Of a stretch of 64,000 nt of DNA, positions 35,368-43,101 are shown one piece after another; the first letter of the stretch is position 1; each line of letters opens with the position of its first letter. The translations under genes were made by a program, and so were the position numbers. The notes under the pieces are model-generated. The model saw only the letters and a list, made by a program, of their open reading frames with translations. It was not told where the DNA came from and made no database searches. The stretch comes from Akkermansia sp. (GTDB taxonomy: Bacteria > Verrucomicrobiota > Verrucomicrobiia > Verrucomicrobiales > Akkermansiaceae), in NCBI GenBank assembly GCA_030536145.1, contig JAUNQN010000001.1:59020-123019 (forward strand). The letters are read 5' to 3'.

Positions 35368-36663
35368 ATGCATCTCTACACCGCAGACTACGTGGTCACG
35401 CAGAACGACGGGCGTGACGTGATTGAACAAGGCGCCATCCTGGTGCAGGATTCCAAGATCCAGTGCGTGGGCCACACGGACATGCTGGAAATCATGTACC
35501 CGGACGCCCCCCGCACGGACCTGGGCCGCGCCGTCATCATGCCCGGCCTGGTGAACAGCCACACCCACGTGCCCATGAGCCTGTACCGCGGGTTCTCCGA
35601 CGACAAGGCGCTCATGGACTGGCTCACGCAGGACATCTTCCCCGCCGAGGCCAAGCTCACCCCGGAAATGGTGGAAACCGGCGCCCTGTTCAGCTTTGCG
35701 GAGATGATACGCACCGGCACCACCGCCTGCTTCGACATGTACATGCACTCCGATGCCGTCTTCCGCGCCGCAGACAAGATGGGCATCCGTGCCGTCATCG
35801 GTGAGAACATCACCCAATTCTTCCCCAACCTGGCCTTTGCAGACATGCCCGCCTACCGGGAGCTCGTCGCAGCCCAGGCGGAAAAGTGGCGCAACCACCC
35901 CCGCCTCCGCCAGGCCATCGTGCCCCACGCCCCGTACACCACCAACCCGGACCTGCTGCGGGAGCTGCGCGCCCTGGCGGATGACCACGGCGCCATCTTC
36001 GGCATGCACCTGGCAGAAACCCGGGCAGAGACGGAAGGCTGCCTGAAGGACCACGGCATGCGCCCCGTGCCGTACGCCCACAGCCTGGGCCTGCTCCAGC
36101 CGGATTCCACCTTCTTCCACTGCGTCACTGTGGATGAGGAGGACATCTCCCTGCTGGCAGAGGGCCGCTGCGCCGTGGTGCACAACCCCGCCAGCAACAT
36201 GAAGCTGGCCAGCGGCGTGGCCCCTGTGGAAAAAATGATTGCCGGCCGCGTGGATGTGGCCCTGGGCACGGACGGCCCCGCCAGCAACAACGCCCAGAAC
36301 ATGTTCCGGGACATGTACCTGGCCTCGCTCCTGCACAAGGTGGACAGCCTTTCCCCCACCGCCTGCCCTGCCGCCCTGGCGCTGGACATGGCCACCCGCG
36401 GCGGCTCCGCCGCCCTGCATGATCCCCTCATCGGCTCCCTGGAGCCCGGCATGCGCGCAGACTTCATCGCCCTGGACCTCACCACCCCCAACATGCAGCC
36501 CGTGCACCACATCGTCTCCAACCTGGTGTACGCCGCCACCGGCATGGAGAACCGCCTAACCGTGGTGGATGGCAAGGTCCTGTACCAAGACGGCAAGTTC
36601 ACCACCTGCGACTACGCGGCACTCTGTACGGAAATCAAGGAGCGCGCCGCCTTCTTCGCATGA
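35368..36663 (+). CDS. mtaD: 5-methylthioadenosine / S-adenosylhomocysteine deaminase (amidohydrolase)
   Basis: 431 residues, amidohydrolase superfamily. The metal ligands are visible: HxH in VNSHTHVPMS (about residue 66), His in MHLAETRAETEG, His in FFHCVTVDEEDI, and Asp in LGTDGPASNN. The composite N- and C-terminal beta-sandwich (MHLYTADYVVTQNDG; FIALDLTTPNMQP) is typical of TRZ/ATZ-type deaminases, where SNMKLASGVAPV is a strong family marker. These enzymes deaminate MTA or SAH to the inosyl forms. An SAHH-like gene lies ~3.5 kb upstream. It ends with a 4-nt overlap with the exonuclease gene. Confidence 0.82.
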   Translation: MHLYTADYVVTQNDGRDVIEQGAILVQDSKIQCVGHTDMLEIMYPDAPRTDLGRAVIMPGLVNSHTHVPMSLYRGFSDDKALMDWLTQDIFPAEAKLTPEMVETGALFSFAEMIRTGTTACFDMYMHSDAVFRAADKMGIRAVIGENITQFFPNLAFADMPAYRELVAAQAEKWRNHPRLRQAIVPHAPYTTNPDLLRELRALADDHGAIFGMHLAETRAETEGCLKDHGMRPVPYAHSLGLLQPDSTFFHCVTVDEEDISLLAEGRCAVVHNPASNMKLASGVAPVEKMIAGRVDVALGTDGPASNNAQNMFRDMYLASLLHKVDSLSPTACPAALALDMATRGGSAALHDPLIGSLEPGMRADFIALDLTTPNMQPVHHIVSNLVYAATGMENRLTVVDGKVLYQDGKFTTCDYAALCTEIKERAAFFA

Positions 36664-37244
36664 GCACCCTCGGCCAACTCGCCTACGCCGCCATAGACTT
36701 CGAGTCCGCCGGGGCCGCACCGGGGGAGACGGACTACCCCGTGCAAATCGGCATCGTGCGCTCACGCTCCCTGCTGGACCCGCAGCCGGAGTGCTTCACC
36801 TCCTACATAGCCTGCCGCCACCCCGTGCGGTGGAGCGCATCAAAGGTCCACGGCATCACCGCCGCCACGCTGAAGGACGCCCCGCCCTTCACCTCCCTGT
36901 GGCCGGAAATCAAGCGCCTGCTGGGCGGTGCCGTGGTGGTGGGGCACAACCCCGCCACGGAAATCCGTTTCCTGCGCGCCTTCCCCGGCCACGGCTTCAC
37001 CCCCTGGCTGGATACCCTGGCCCTGGCGCGCCAGGCCATGCCCGGCCTGGCGGACTACTCCCTCTCCTCTGCCTGCAATGCCCTGGGCATCACCCCCCAA
37101 ATCACCGCCCTGGTTCACGGCAAATCCTGGCATGATGCCCTGTATGATGCCGCCGGCTCCCTGCTCCTCCTCCGTGCCATCATCACCGGGCTGGACATGC
37201 AGTCCGCCACCCTCCGCCAAATCCCCTTTGCCGTAAAGGACTAG
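36660..37244 (+). CDS. DnaQ-family 3'-5' exonuclease
   Basis: 194 residues. Exo I is AAIDFESAG (Asp and Glu ligands), Exo II is VVVGHNPATEIRFLRAF, and Exo III is the HDALYDAAGS motif with catalytic His and Asp (HxxxxD). There is no polymerase or BRCT domain, so it is a stand-alone exonuclease of the DnaQ/PolC-epsilon or RNase T type; the substrate (DNA or RNA) is not defined. The start overlaps the deaminase stop by 4 nt. A GC-rich imperfect hairpin follows at about 37274-37306. Confidence 0.82.
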   Translation: MSTLGQLAYAAIDFESAGAAPGETDYPVQIGIVRSRSLLDPQPECFTSYIACRHPVRWSASKVHGITAATLKDAPPFTSLWPEIKRLLGGAVVVGHNPATEIRFLRAFPGHGFTPWLDTLALARQAMPGLADYSLSSACNALGITPQITALVHGKSWHDALYDAAGSLLLLRAIITGLDMQSATLRQIPFAVKD

Positions 37245-37367
37245 GCGTGCATGTACCCGGGCAAAGGCAAAAAAGGCCGGCCCGGCTTGGCATTGCCCGG
37301 ACCGGCCCCGGCGCATCATCGTGCGCCTGTATACACCTAACCACACTAGGGAAACGCTAATTTATTC

Positions 37368-37882
37368 GTAAGCATTCAACCAACGCCCTTGTAGACGGGT
37401 GCCGTATAATGGCGGGATTATGTTCACACTCCCGCACAACACCATAGCCCGCCTCTACAAGCAACCCGTGGACATGCGCCTGGGCATGTTCCGCCTGCAG
37501 GGGCTCATTTCCTCCTCCTCCCGGCACAGCTTCGCAAGGGGTGACTTCTACCTCTTCACCAACCGCCCGCGCACGCTGCTCAAGGCCGTCTGGTTCGACG
37601 GCACGGGCATCTGCATGTTCAGCAAGCGCCTGGAGAAAGGGCAGTTCAGCTGGCCGCAGCCGGCCACCCCGAGCGAGGACCCGTGGATGCAGGTCCAGCC
37701 CCCGGCACTGGCCCTGCTGCTGGACGGAATCGAGCTGCACCGGGATCGCATACCTGGACTTGCAGCCCGGCATATCACCCATACCGGCGCAGGATAAGCC
37801 AGCCGCAGAGGTGCAGCTTTGATTGGCGCTCCCGCCCGCCCTATACCACGCCTGTCTACAAGGGCGTTGGTTGAGTGCTTAC
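37368..37882. mobile_element. tnpB-only IS66-family remnant (515 bp)
   Basis: The element is bounded by long terminal inverted repeats beginning GTAAGCATTCAACCAACG on the left and GTAAGCACTCAACCAACG on the right. The first 29 bases differ at one position and similarity continues to about 45 bp. It carries only tnpB; the DDE transposase (tnpC) and tnpA are absent, so it is non-autonomous. The flanking octamers (ATTTATTC and CTTCAATC) do not match, so no target duplication remains, consistent with rearrangement after insertion. It ends against the truncated cyclophilin chimera. Confidence 0.85.
37420..37797 (+). CDS. tnpB: IS66-family accessory protein TnpB
   Basis: 125 residues. [43 protein letters not shown] core and [13 protein letters not shown] followed by [10 protein letters not shown] are the conserved blocks of IS66 Orf2. 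(The precise core here is [20 protein letters not shown].) TnpB is needed for IS66 transposition, but its role is unknown. The last ~20 residues ([19 protein letters not shown]) go beyond the usual family end. The frame is intact although the rest of the element is missing. A TATAAT-like box (37404-37409) lies 10 nt before the ATG. Confidence 0.9.
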   Translation: MFTLPHNTIARLYKQPVDMRLGMFRLQGLISSSSRHSFARGDFYLFTNRPRTLLKAVWFDGTGICMFSKRLEKGQFSWPQPATPSEDPWMQVQPPALALLLDGIELHRDRIPGLAARHITHTGAG

Positions 37883-38339
37883 CTTCAATCTCCGCCTTCT
37901 TGCGCTCAATCTCCACGGAAAGCTCCTCCCAGCGGGTGAACAGGGATTCCGTCTCACGCTCTAGCGCCTGGTACTCCTGCGTCACCTCGCCAAAGATGGC
38001 GTGCTTGCCGTTCAGCCATTCCGTGGGCACATGCGTGATAAAGAACTGGGAGCCGTTCGTGCCCTGCCCCGTCCACGTCTTGCCCGCATTGGCCATAGCC
38101 AGCAGGCCAGGCTTCGTGAACTTCAGGTCCGGCCGGCACTCGTCGTCAAACTGGTAGCCCGGGCCACCGCAGCCCGTCCCCTCCGGGTCACCACCCTGGA
38201 TCATGAAATCCGCAATCACGCGGTGGAACTTCAATCCATCGTAGTAACCCTTGCTCGCAAGGTTCAGGAAACTAGCCGCCGTCATCGTCGTCTTGGGGGC
38301 AAACACCACCAGGTGTATATCCCCCTTGCTGGTCTTCAT
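37883..38339 (-). pseudogene. Chimeric truncated cyclophilin (peptidyl-prolyl isomerase) gene
   Basis: From ATG 38339, residues 1-120 are a clear cyclophilin: [65 protein letters not shown]. Where the final ~45 residues should follow, the frame switches at about residue 121 to [19 protein letters not shown], which looks like the C-terminal coiled coil of an ABC-F ATPase. It then runs into the IS66 end at residue 152 and continues, meaninglessly, to a stop at 37548. Deletion fusion followed by or caused by the IS is the simplest reading. An upstream ATG at 38362, ideally placed behind the promoter, is out of frame (see findings), suggesting an additional frameshift. Confidence 0.7.
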
Positions 38340-38368
38340 CGTGTTTTCTTGTCAGTGGCCATGCCCGC

Positions 38369-38397
38369 ACCATACCAGCTCCCTGCCCCCTTGGCAA
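38369..38397 (-). promoter_or_regulatory. Promoter of the cyclophilin chimera
   Basis: TTGCCA (38397-38392), 17-nt spacer, TATGGT (38374-38369) on the minus strand. Six nt later is an ATG (38362) opening an 8-codon frame that ends by overlapping the cyclophilin ATG. Confidence 0.55.
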
Positions 38398-38540
38398 GCC
38401 CAAAGAGAGACATGCTTTCTTCGATTAGGAAGAACGCCCCCCCAAACTCACGATCGGCGCTATTTTCTCGCTTCTATGCCCCGGTTCGTTTTTTGAGGCA
38501 ATGCGGCAATGCGATTCCGATTTCAAGACCCAAATTGTAA

Positions 38541-38569
38541 TTGACAAACAATCTCCTTCGCAGTATAAG
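38541..38569 (+). promoter_or_regulatory. Promoter of the phosphonate operon
   Basis: Perfect -35 TTGACA (38541-38546), 17-nt spacer, TATAAG (38564-38569), in an A/T-richer region. The leader to the ATG at 38614 is about 37 nt. Confidence 0.75.
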
Positions 38570-38613
38570 ATGTGTGGGTGCTTTCCCTGTTTACAAACTA
38601 TTCACATCACATT

Positions 38614-39924
38614 ATGGCAAAAACAGTATACCTCGGCATGATTGGGGACATCATGCATCCTGGCTACATCAACATTATAAACAAAGCCTCGGAATATGGC
38701 GATGTAATGGTTGGACTTTTTACGGACAAGGCCATTGCCTCCCACCGACGCCTGCCCTACCTCACATGGGCACAGCGCAAAGTGGTGGTGGAAAGCATTT
38801 CAAAAGTAGCAAAGGTTGTCCCCCAGGACGAGTGGAGCTACGTTCCCAATCTCCTCAAGTACAAGCCTGATTATATCATTCACGGGGATGATTGGCAGGA
38901 GGGTCCCAACAGGGCTTTGCGCGCCGAAGTGTACAAGGCCATGGAAGGAATCGGGGGAGAAGTAATCGAAATCCCCTACACGAAGGATGTGACAGCCTCA
39001 GGCATCAGGGAGGAGATTGACGCGCTGGGAGTAACTCCGGCCATGCGTCTTTCCTCCCTCAGGCGCCTGATTGCAGCCAAACCCATTGTAAGGATACTCG
39101 AGTCCCACAACGGCCTGACCGGGCTAATCGTGGAACATACCAAAATCACAGAGGGAGAAGCGGAGAGAGCTTTCGACGGTATGTGGGCATCTTCACTGAC
39201 GGATTCCACATCCAAAGGCAAGCCAGATATTGAAGCCGTGGATTTGACCACGAGGTTACATGACCTTAACGACACGCTGGAAGTGACAACCAAACCAGTC
39301 ATCTTTGATGGAGACACCGGAGGGAAGACCGAGCATTTCGCCTTTACCGTGCGAACCCTGGAACGGCTCGGCATTTCCGCCGTAATTATCGAAGACAAGG
39401 TTGGGCTCAAGCAGAATTCCTTGTTTGGTACGGATGCTGTGCAAGTCCAAGACACCATCGAAAACTTCTGTGCCAAAATTCAGGCAGGAAAAGAAGCCCA
39501 AATCACATCCGATTTCATGATTATTTCCCGCTGCGAATCCCTCATAGCAGGAAAACCGGTTGACGATGCCCTCGATCGCTGTCTTGCGTACGCCGCAGCC
39601 GGCGCAGATGGCATCATGATTCATTCCAAGGAGAAAAGCGGGGCGGACATCAAGGAATTCAGCCTGCGATTCCGGGAAAAGAACTCATATACGCCGATTG
39701 TTGCCGTTCCGACGACATACAATCAGTTTACCGAAGAGGAACTGGCATCCTGGGGCATCAACGTGGTCATCTATGCCAACCACATGCTGCGTGCAGCCTA
39801 TCCGGCCATGGAGAAATGTGCGGAAAGCATCCTGGCACACCATCGCTCCCTGGAAGCCAGCGATGAGTATTGCATGCCCATCAAGCAAATCCTGAACCTG
39901 ATTCCCGGAACCAAGAAAAACTGA
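38614..39924 (+). CDS. aepX: Phosphoenolpyruvate mutase with N-terminal cytidylyltransferase-like domain
   Basis: 436 residues. The N-terminal ~135 residues resemble a nucleotidyltransferase (GDIMHPGYINIINKASEYGD; VTASGIREEI), but the second His of HxGH is Tyr and the ISSTxIR-type motif is altered. The C-terminal PEP mutase/isocitrate lyase domain holds FDGDTGGKTEHF (231-242) and the mutase signature IIEDKVGLKQNSLFG (EDK 260-262, NSL 268-270). It rearranges PEP to phosphonopyruvate, the first step of nearly all phosphonate synthesis. It is first in a four-gene operon, 12 nt before the decarboxylase. GC content is visibly lower than in the housekeeping genes around. Confidence 0.9.
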   Translation: MAKTVYLGMIGDIMHPGYINIINKASEYGDVMVGLFTDKAIASHRRLPYLTWAQRKVVVESISKVAKVVPQDEWSYVPNLLKYKPDYIIHGDDWQEGPNRALRAEVYKAMEGIGGEVIEIPYTKDVTASGIREEIDALGVTPAMRLSSLRRLIAAKPIVRILESHNGLTGLIVEHTKITEGEAERAFDGMWASSLTDSTSKGKPDIEAVDLTTRLHDLNDTLEVTTKPVIFDGDTGGKTEHFAFTVRTLERLGISAVIIEDKVGLKQNSLFGTDAVQVQDTIENFCAKIQAGKEAQITSDFMIISRCESLIAGKPVDDALDRCLAYAAAGADGIMIHSKEKSGADIKEFSLRFREKNSYTPIVAVPTTYNQFTEEELASWGINVVIYANHMLRAAYPAMEKCAESILAHHRSLEASDEYCMPIKQILNLIPGTKKN

Positions 39925-39936
39925 CACTCTTTTGCC

Positions 39937-41064
39937 ATGATAGAACCCTCATTCCTTGTAGACGCACTCAACCGGGTCGGCATAGATTTCTACACCGGGG
40001 TTCCGGATTCGCTCCTGAAGGACTTGTGCGCCCATCTTGCCAACCGGCTGGACAAGGGGCACCACGTCACCGCTGCAAACGAGGGAGCAGCCGTGGCGCT
40101 GGCCGCCGGCCACTACCTGGCCACGGGAAAACCGGCGGTCGTGTACATGCAGAATTCCGGTCAAGGCAACATCATCAATCCCCTGGCCTCCCTCACAGAT
40201 GAAGAGGTGTACCATATCCCCGTGCTGCTCATCATCGGCTGGCGCGGCCGCCCCGGCATGCACGACGAGCCTCAGCACGTCAAGCAGGGCAAGGTCACCA
40301 CGGGTCTCCTGAACACCATGGGCATCAACTACGATATCCTTTCCAAGGACGAAACCATGGCGGGCAAGCAGATAGAGAAGGCGGTTGCAGCCTTGCACAA
40401 AAACAACGTATACGCGCTCGTCATTGAAAAGGGAACCTTTGTGGAGTGCAAGCTGACCGCCGAAGAAGGGCGGGATTTTCCCATGAGCCGGGAGGAAGCC
40501 ATCCAGGCGGTGGCTGCTGCCATGGGAGACAGGGATGTAGCGGTATCCACTACGGGCATGATTTCCCGTGAGCTCTTTGAAACGCGCGCTGCATGGGGCC
40601 AAGTCCACGGGAGGGATTTCCTTACGGTCGGCTCCATGGGGCACGCCTCCCAGATAGCACTCGGGATAGCGTTTGCCAAGAAGGATCGCATGGTATGGTG
40701 TCTCGACGGTGACGGCGCGGCCATCATGCACATGGGTTCCATGGCCATCGTGGGACAATCAGCCTGCTCCAACCTGGTGCACGTGGTGTTCAACAACGGT
40801 GCCCACGATTCCGTGGGCGGACAACCCACCGTGGGCATGGACATAGATATTCCTGCCATTGCGCGGGCAACGGGCTATGCTGGCGTATTCTCTGTTCAAG
40901 ATCGCAGCAGCCTTGCAGATATCCTGCAGAAACTGGGGCAAGCGGCAGCCGGCCCAATCCTGCTGGAAATCAAGGTACGCAAGGGCAACCGCAAGGACTT
41001 GGGCCGTCCCACCACCACTCCCGCGCAGAACAAGGAGGCGCTCATGGCCTTCCTGCAATCCTAA
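39937..41064 (+). CDS. aepY: Phosphonopyruvate decarboxylase
   Basis: 375 residues, the compact ThDP-dependent decarboxylase of phosphonate pathways. The N-terminal FYTGVPDSLLKDLCAHLANR and AANEGAAVALAAGHYLATGKPAVVYMQNSG hold the cofactor-activating Glu. The C-terminal cofactor site is LDGDGAAIMHMGSMAI with VFNNGAHDSVGGQPT. By decarboxylating phosphonopyruvate to phosphonoacetaldehyde it pulls the unfavourable mutase reaction forward. Directly downstream of aepX (12 nt) and upstream of the cytidylyltransferase (15 nt). Confidence 0.92.
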   Translation: MIEPSFLVDALNRVGIDFYTGVPDSLLKDLCAHLANRLDKGHHVTAANEGAAVALAAGHYLATGKPAVVYMQNSGQGNIINPLASLTDEEVYHIPVLLIIGWRGRPGMHDEPQHVKQGKVTTGLLNTMGINYDILSKDETMAGKQIEKAVAALHKNNVYALVIEKGTFVECKLTAEEGRDFPMSREEAIQAVAAAMGDRDVAVSTTGMISRELFETRAAWGQVHGRDFLTVGSMGHASQIALGIAFAKKDRMVWCLDGDGAAIMHMGSMAIVGQSACSNLVHVVFNNGAHDSVGGQPTVGMDIDIPAIARATGYAGVFSVQDRSSLADILQKLGQAAAGPILLEIKVRKGNRKDLGRPTTTPAQNKEALMAFLQS

Positions 41065-41079
41065 CCAGCTTATACCACA

Positions 41080-41805
41080 ATGACCAAGACAGCAGTAATC
41101 ATGGCGGCAGGCATGGGCACGCGCTTCGGGGAAATGACGGAAACCATTCCCAAGGGATTCGTTCCATGCGGCGGCGTATCCATGATAGAGCGCAGCATCC
41201 GCACCTTGTTGGCATGCGGAATAGAGAGAATCATCATAGGAACCGGATACCATAAGGAAAAGTATGAGGCCCTGCAAGAGCGCTTTCCACAGATTGAGTG
41301 CGTGTTCTCCCCCCGCTATGCGGAAACCAACAGTATGTACACCCTCTACAACTGTAGGGATGCCGTTGGGAATGACGACTTTCTCCTGCTGGAGTCCGAC
41401 CTGGTTTTCGAGCAGCGAGCCCTCACCGCCCTGCTGGAATGCCCGGAGCCGGATGTGATGCTTATCACCCCTGTAACCAAGTTCCAAGACCAATATTATG
41501 TGGAGTATGGGGAGGACAACCGCCTGACGCGCTGCTCCACCAGAAAAGCCGAAGTGAATGCCAAGGGGGAGCTTGTGGGCATTCACAAATTGTCGTCTCG
41601 TTTCTACAAGCTCATGTGCAAGGATTACGCCGGGAAAGTTGCATCCGAACCCAAGCTGGGCTACGAATACGAGCTGCTCACCATGTCGCAAAGCATCATG
41701 AAGGTCTATGTGTTGCGGGTCGAGAATCTCAAATGGTACGAGATTGACGACTGCGAGGACTTGGCGTATGCGGAAAAGAACATACTTCCCCACATTTCAC
41801 AATGA
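41080..41805 (+). CDS. pntC: CTP:phosphonate cytidylyltransferase (PntC-like)
   Basis: 241 residues, nucleotidyltransferase fold. AVIMAAGMGTRFGEMTETIPKGFVP is the NTP-binding loop with Lys, LLLESDLVFE gives the metal Asp, and KWYEIDDCEDLAYAEKNI the C-terminal metal and substrate Asp/Glu. This is the LicC/PntC arrangement. In an operon with PEP mutase and AEP transaminase it most plausibly makes CMP-2-aminoethylphosphonate, activating the phosphonate for transfer to a lipid or glycan. It overlaps the transaminase by 4 nt. A choline-phosphate cytidylyltransferase role is less likely in this context. Confidence 0.8.
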   Translation: MTKTAVIMAAGMGTRFGEMTETIPKGFVPCGGVSMIERSIRTLLACGIERIIIGTGYHKEKYEALQERFPQIECVFSPRYAETNSMYTLYNCRDAVGNDDFLLLESDLVFEQRALTALLECPEPDVMLITPVTKFQDQYYVEYGEDNRLTRCSTRKAEVNAKGELVGIHKLSSRFYKLMCKDYAGKVASEPKLGYEYELLTMSQSIMKVYVLRVENLKWYEIDDCEDLAYAEKNILPHISQ

Positions 41806-42917
41806 ATATCAAGCGTAACGTACTATTGAATCCCGGTCCGGCCACCACCACGGATACAGTGAAAATGGCGCAGGTGGTGCCGGATATCTGCCCGAGAGAA
41901 AAGGCATTCGCAGACCTCATGAAAGGCCTGCGTTCAGATTTGCTCAAGGTTGTCCACGCCCCGGAAGACGAATATACCTCAGTGCTCTTCTGCGGGTCTG
42001 GCACCATCAACATTGACATTTGCATCAATTCCCTACTGCCGGAGGGGAAGAAAATCCTGGTGGTGAACAACGGGGCTTACAACAGCCGTGCTGTGGAAGT
42101 GTGCCAGATGTACCACCTTCCGCACATCAACCTCCAATTCTCCGTGTATGAGCAACCGCATCTGGATGCCGTGGAGAAAGCACTGCAGGAAAACCCGGAT
42201 ATCGCCGTGGTGTATTGCTGCCATCACGAAACCGGAACCGGCATTCTCAACCCTATCCGGGAGATTGGAGCCCTAGCCCACAAGCATGGCGCCATCTTCA
42301 TTTCCGACACCACCTCCACGCTTGGCATGATTCCCCTGGATGTGGTGAAAGACAACGTAGACTTCTGTATGGCCTCCGCCCAAAAAGGACTCATGGCCAT
42401 GTCCGGGCTTTCCTTCATCATCGGCCGCAAGAAAATCATAGAGGAGTCCAAGAATTACCCCACGCGCTCCTACTACTGCAATCTGTACCTGCAATATGCG
42501 TATTTCGAGAAAACGGGGGAGATGCATTTCACCCCTCCCGTCCAGACCATATATGCGGCAATCCAGGCACTGAAGGAATATTTCCAAGAAGGAGAGGAAG
42601 CTAAGTTTGCCCGGCACCGTGCCGTGTACAATGCAATACACGAGGGCTTGGACAAGTTGGGGCTCCGTACCGCTATCGACCGCAGCATCGAATCCGGGCT
42701 TGTTGTCTCCGTGCTCTACCCGGATTATCCCAACTGGGATTTCGAGAAGATCCACGACTACTGTTTCCATCACGGGTTCACCATATACCCCGGCAAGATT
42801 TCCACTTCAAACACGTTCCGTCTGTGCGCCTTGGGGGCCATCACGCAAAAGGACATCGAAGACTTTTTCATTTGCCTGAAGTCCGCATTTGAGCATTTCC
42901 AGATAGCTCTGCGCTGA
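41802..42917 (+). CDS. aepT: 2-aminoethylphosphonate-forming transaminase
   Basis: 371 residues, fold-type I PLP aminotransferase. NPGPATTTDTVKMAQVVPDICPRE is the start typical of the PhnW/AepZ group, CGSGTINIDICINSLLPEGKKILVVNNGAYNSRA the cofactor cup, ISDTTSTLGMIPLD supplies the Asp to the pyridine, and ASAQKGLMAMSGLSFI the Schiff-base Lys. It converts phosphonoacetaldehyde to 2-aminoethylphosphonate. No phnX hydrolase is nearby, and mutase/decarboxylase genes are, so the direction is biosynthetic. Coupled to pntC by a 4-nt overlap. Confidence 0.88.
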   Translation: MNIKRNVLLNPGPATTTDTVKMAQVVPDICPREKAFADLMKGLRSDLLKVVHAPEDEYTSVLFCGSGTINIDICINSLLPEGKKILVVNNGAYNSRAVEVCQMYHLPHINLQFSVYEQPHLDAVEKALQENPDIAVVYCCHHETGTGILNPIREIGALAHKHGAIFISDTTSTLGMIPLDVVKDNVDFCMASAQKGLMAMSGLSFIIGRKKIIEESKNYPTRSYYCNLYLQYAYFEKTGEMHFTPPVQTIYAAIQALKEYFQEGEEAKFARHRAVYNAIHEGLDKLGLRTAIDRSIESGLVVSVLYPDYPNWDFEKIHDYCFHHGFTIYPGKISTSNTFRLCALGAITQKDIEDFFICLKSAFEHFQIALR

Positions 42918-42978
42918 AAAAGGAAGGTCGCAAACCATACCATGCAGCGGCACACCATAATGGAGAAATAAAACGCCG

Positions 42979-43014
42979 CAAAAGTAGCCCAAGCAGCGCA
43001 TTGTTTGGGCTACT
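42979..43014 (-). terminator. Terminator between convergent aepT and the TagF-like gene
   Basis: AGTAGCCCAA (42983-42992) pairs with TTGGGCTACT (43005-43014). On the minus strand it is followed by TTTT, so it mainly serves the glycerophosphotransferase-like gene; it may act on both. Confidence 0.65.
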
Positions 43015-43101
43015 GCGCGCAATACTATCGCTGATGAACGCTTCCCTTATAGGCAAAACGATGGGTATTTCAGCGCAGGACATGGCCATGCCTGGTTGGT
43101 A

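Noticed and set aside
37360..37890. Target-site duplication for the IS66 remnant
   Set aside because: The flanking octamers ATTTATTC and CTTCAATC do not match in any orientation.
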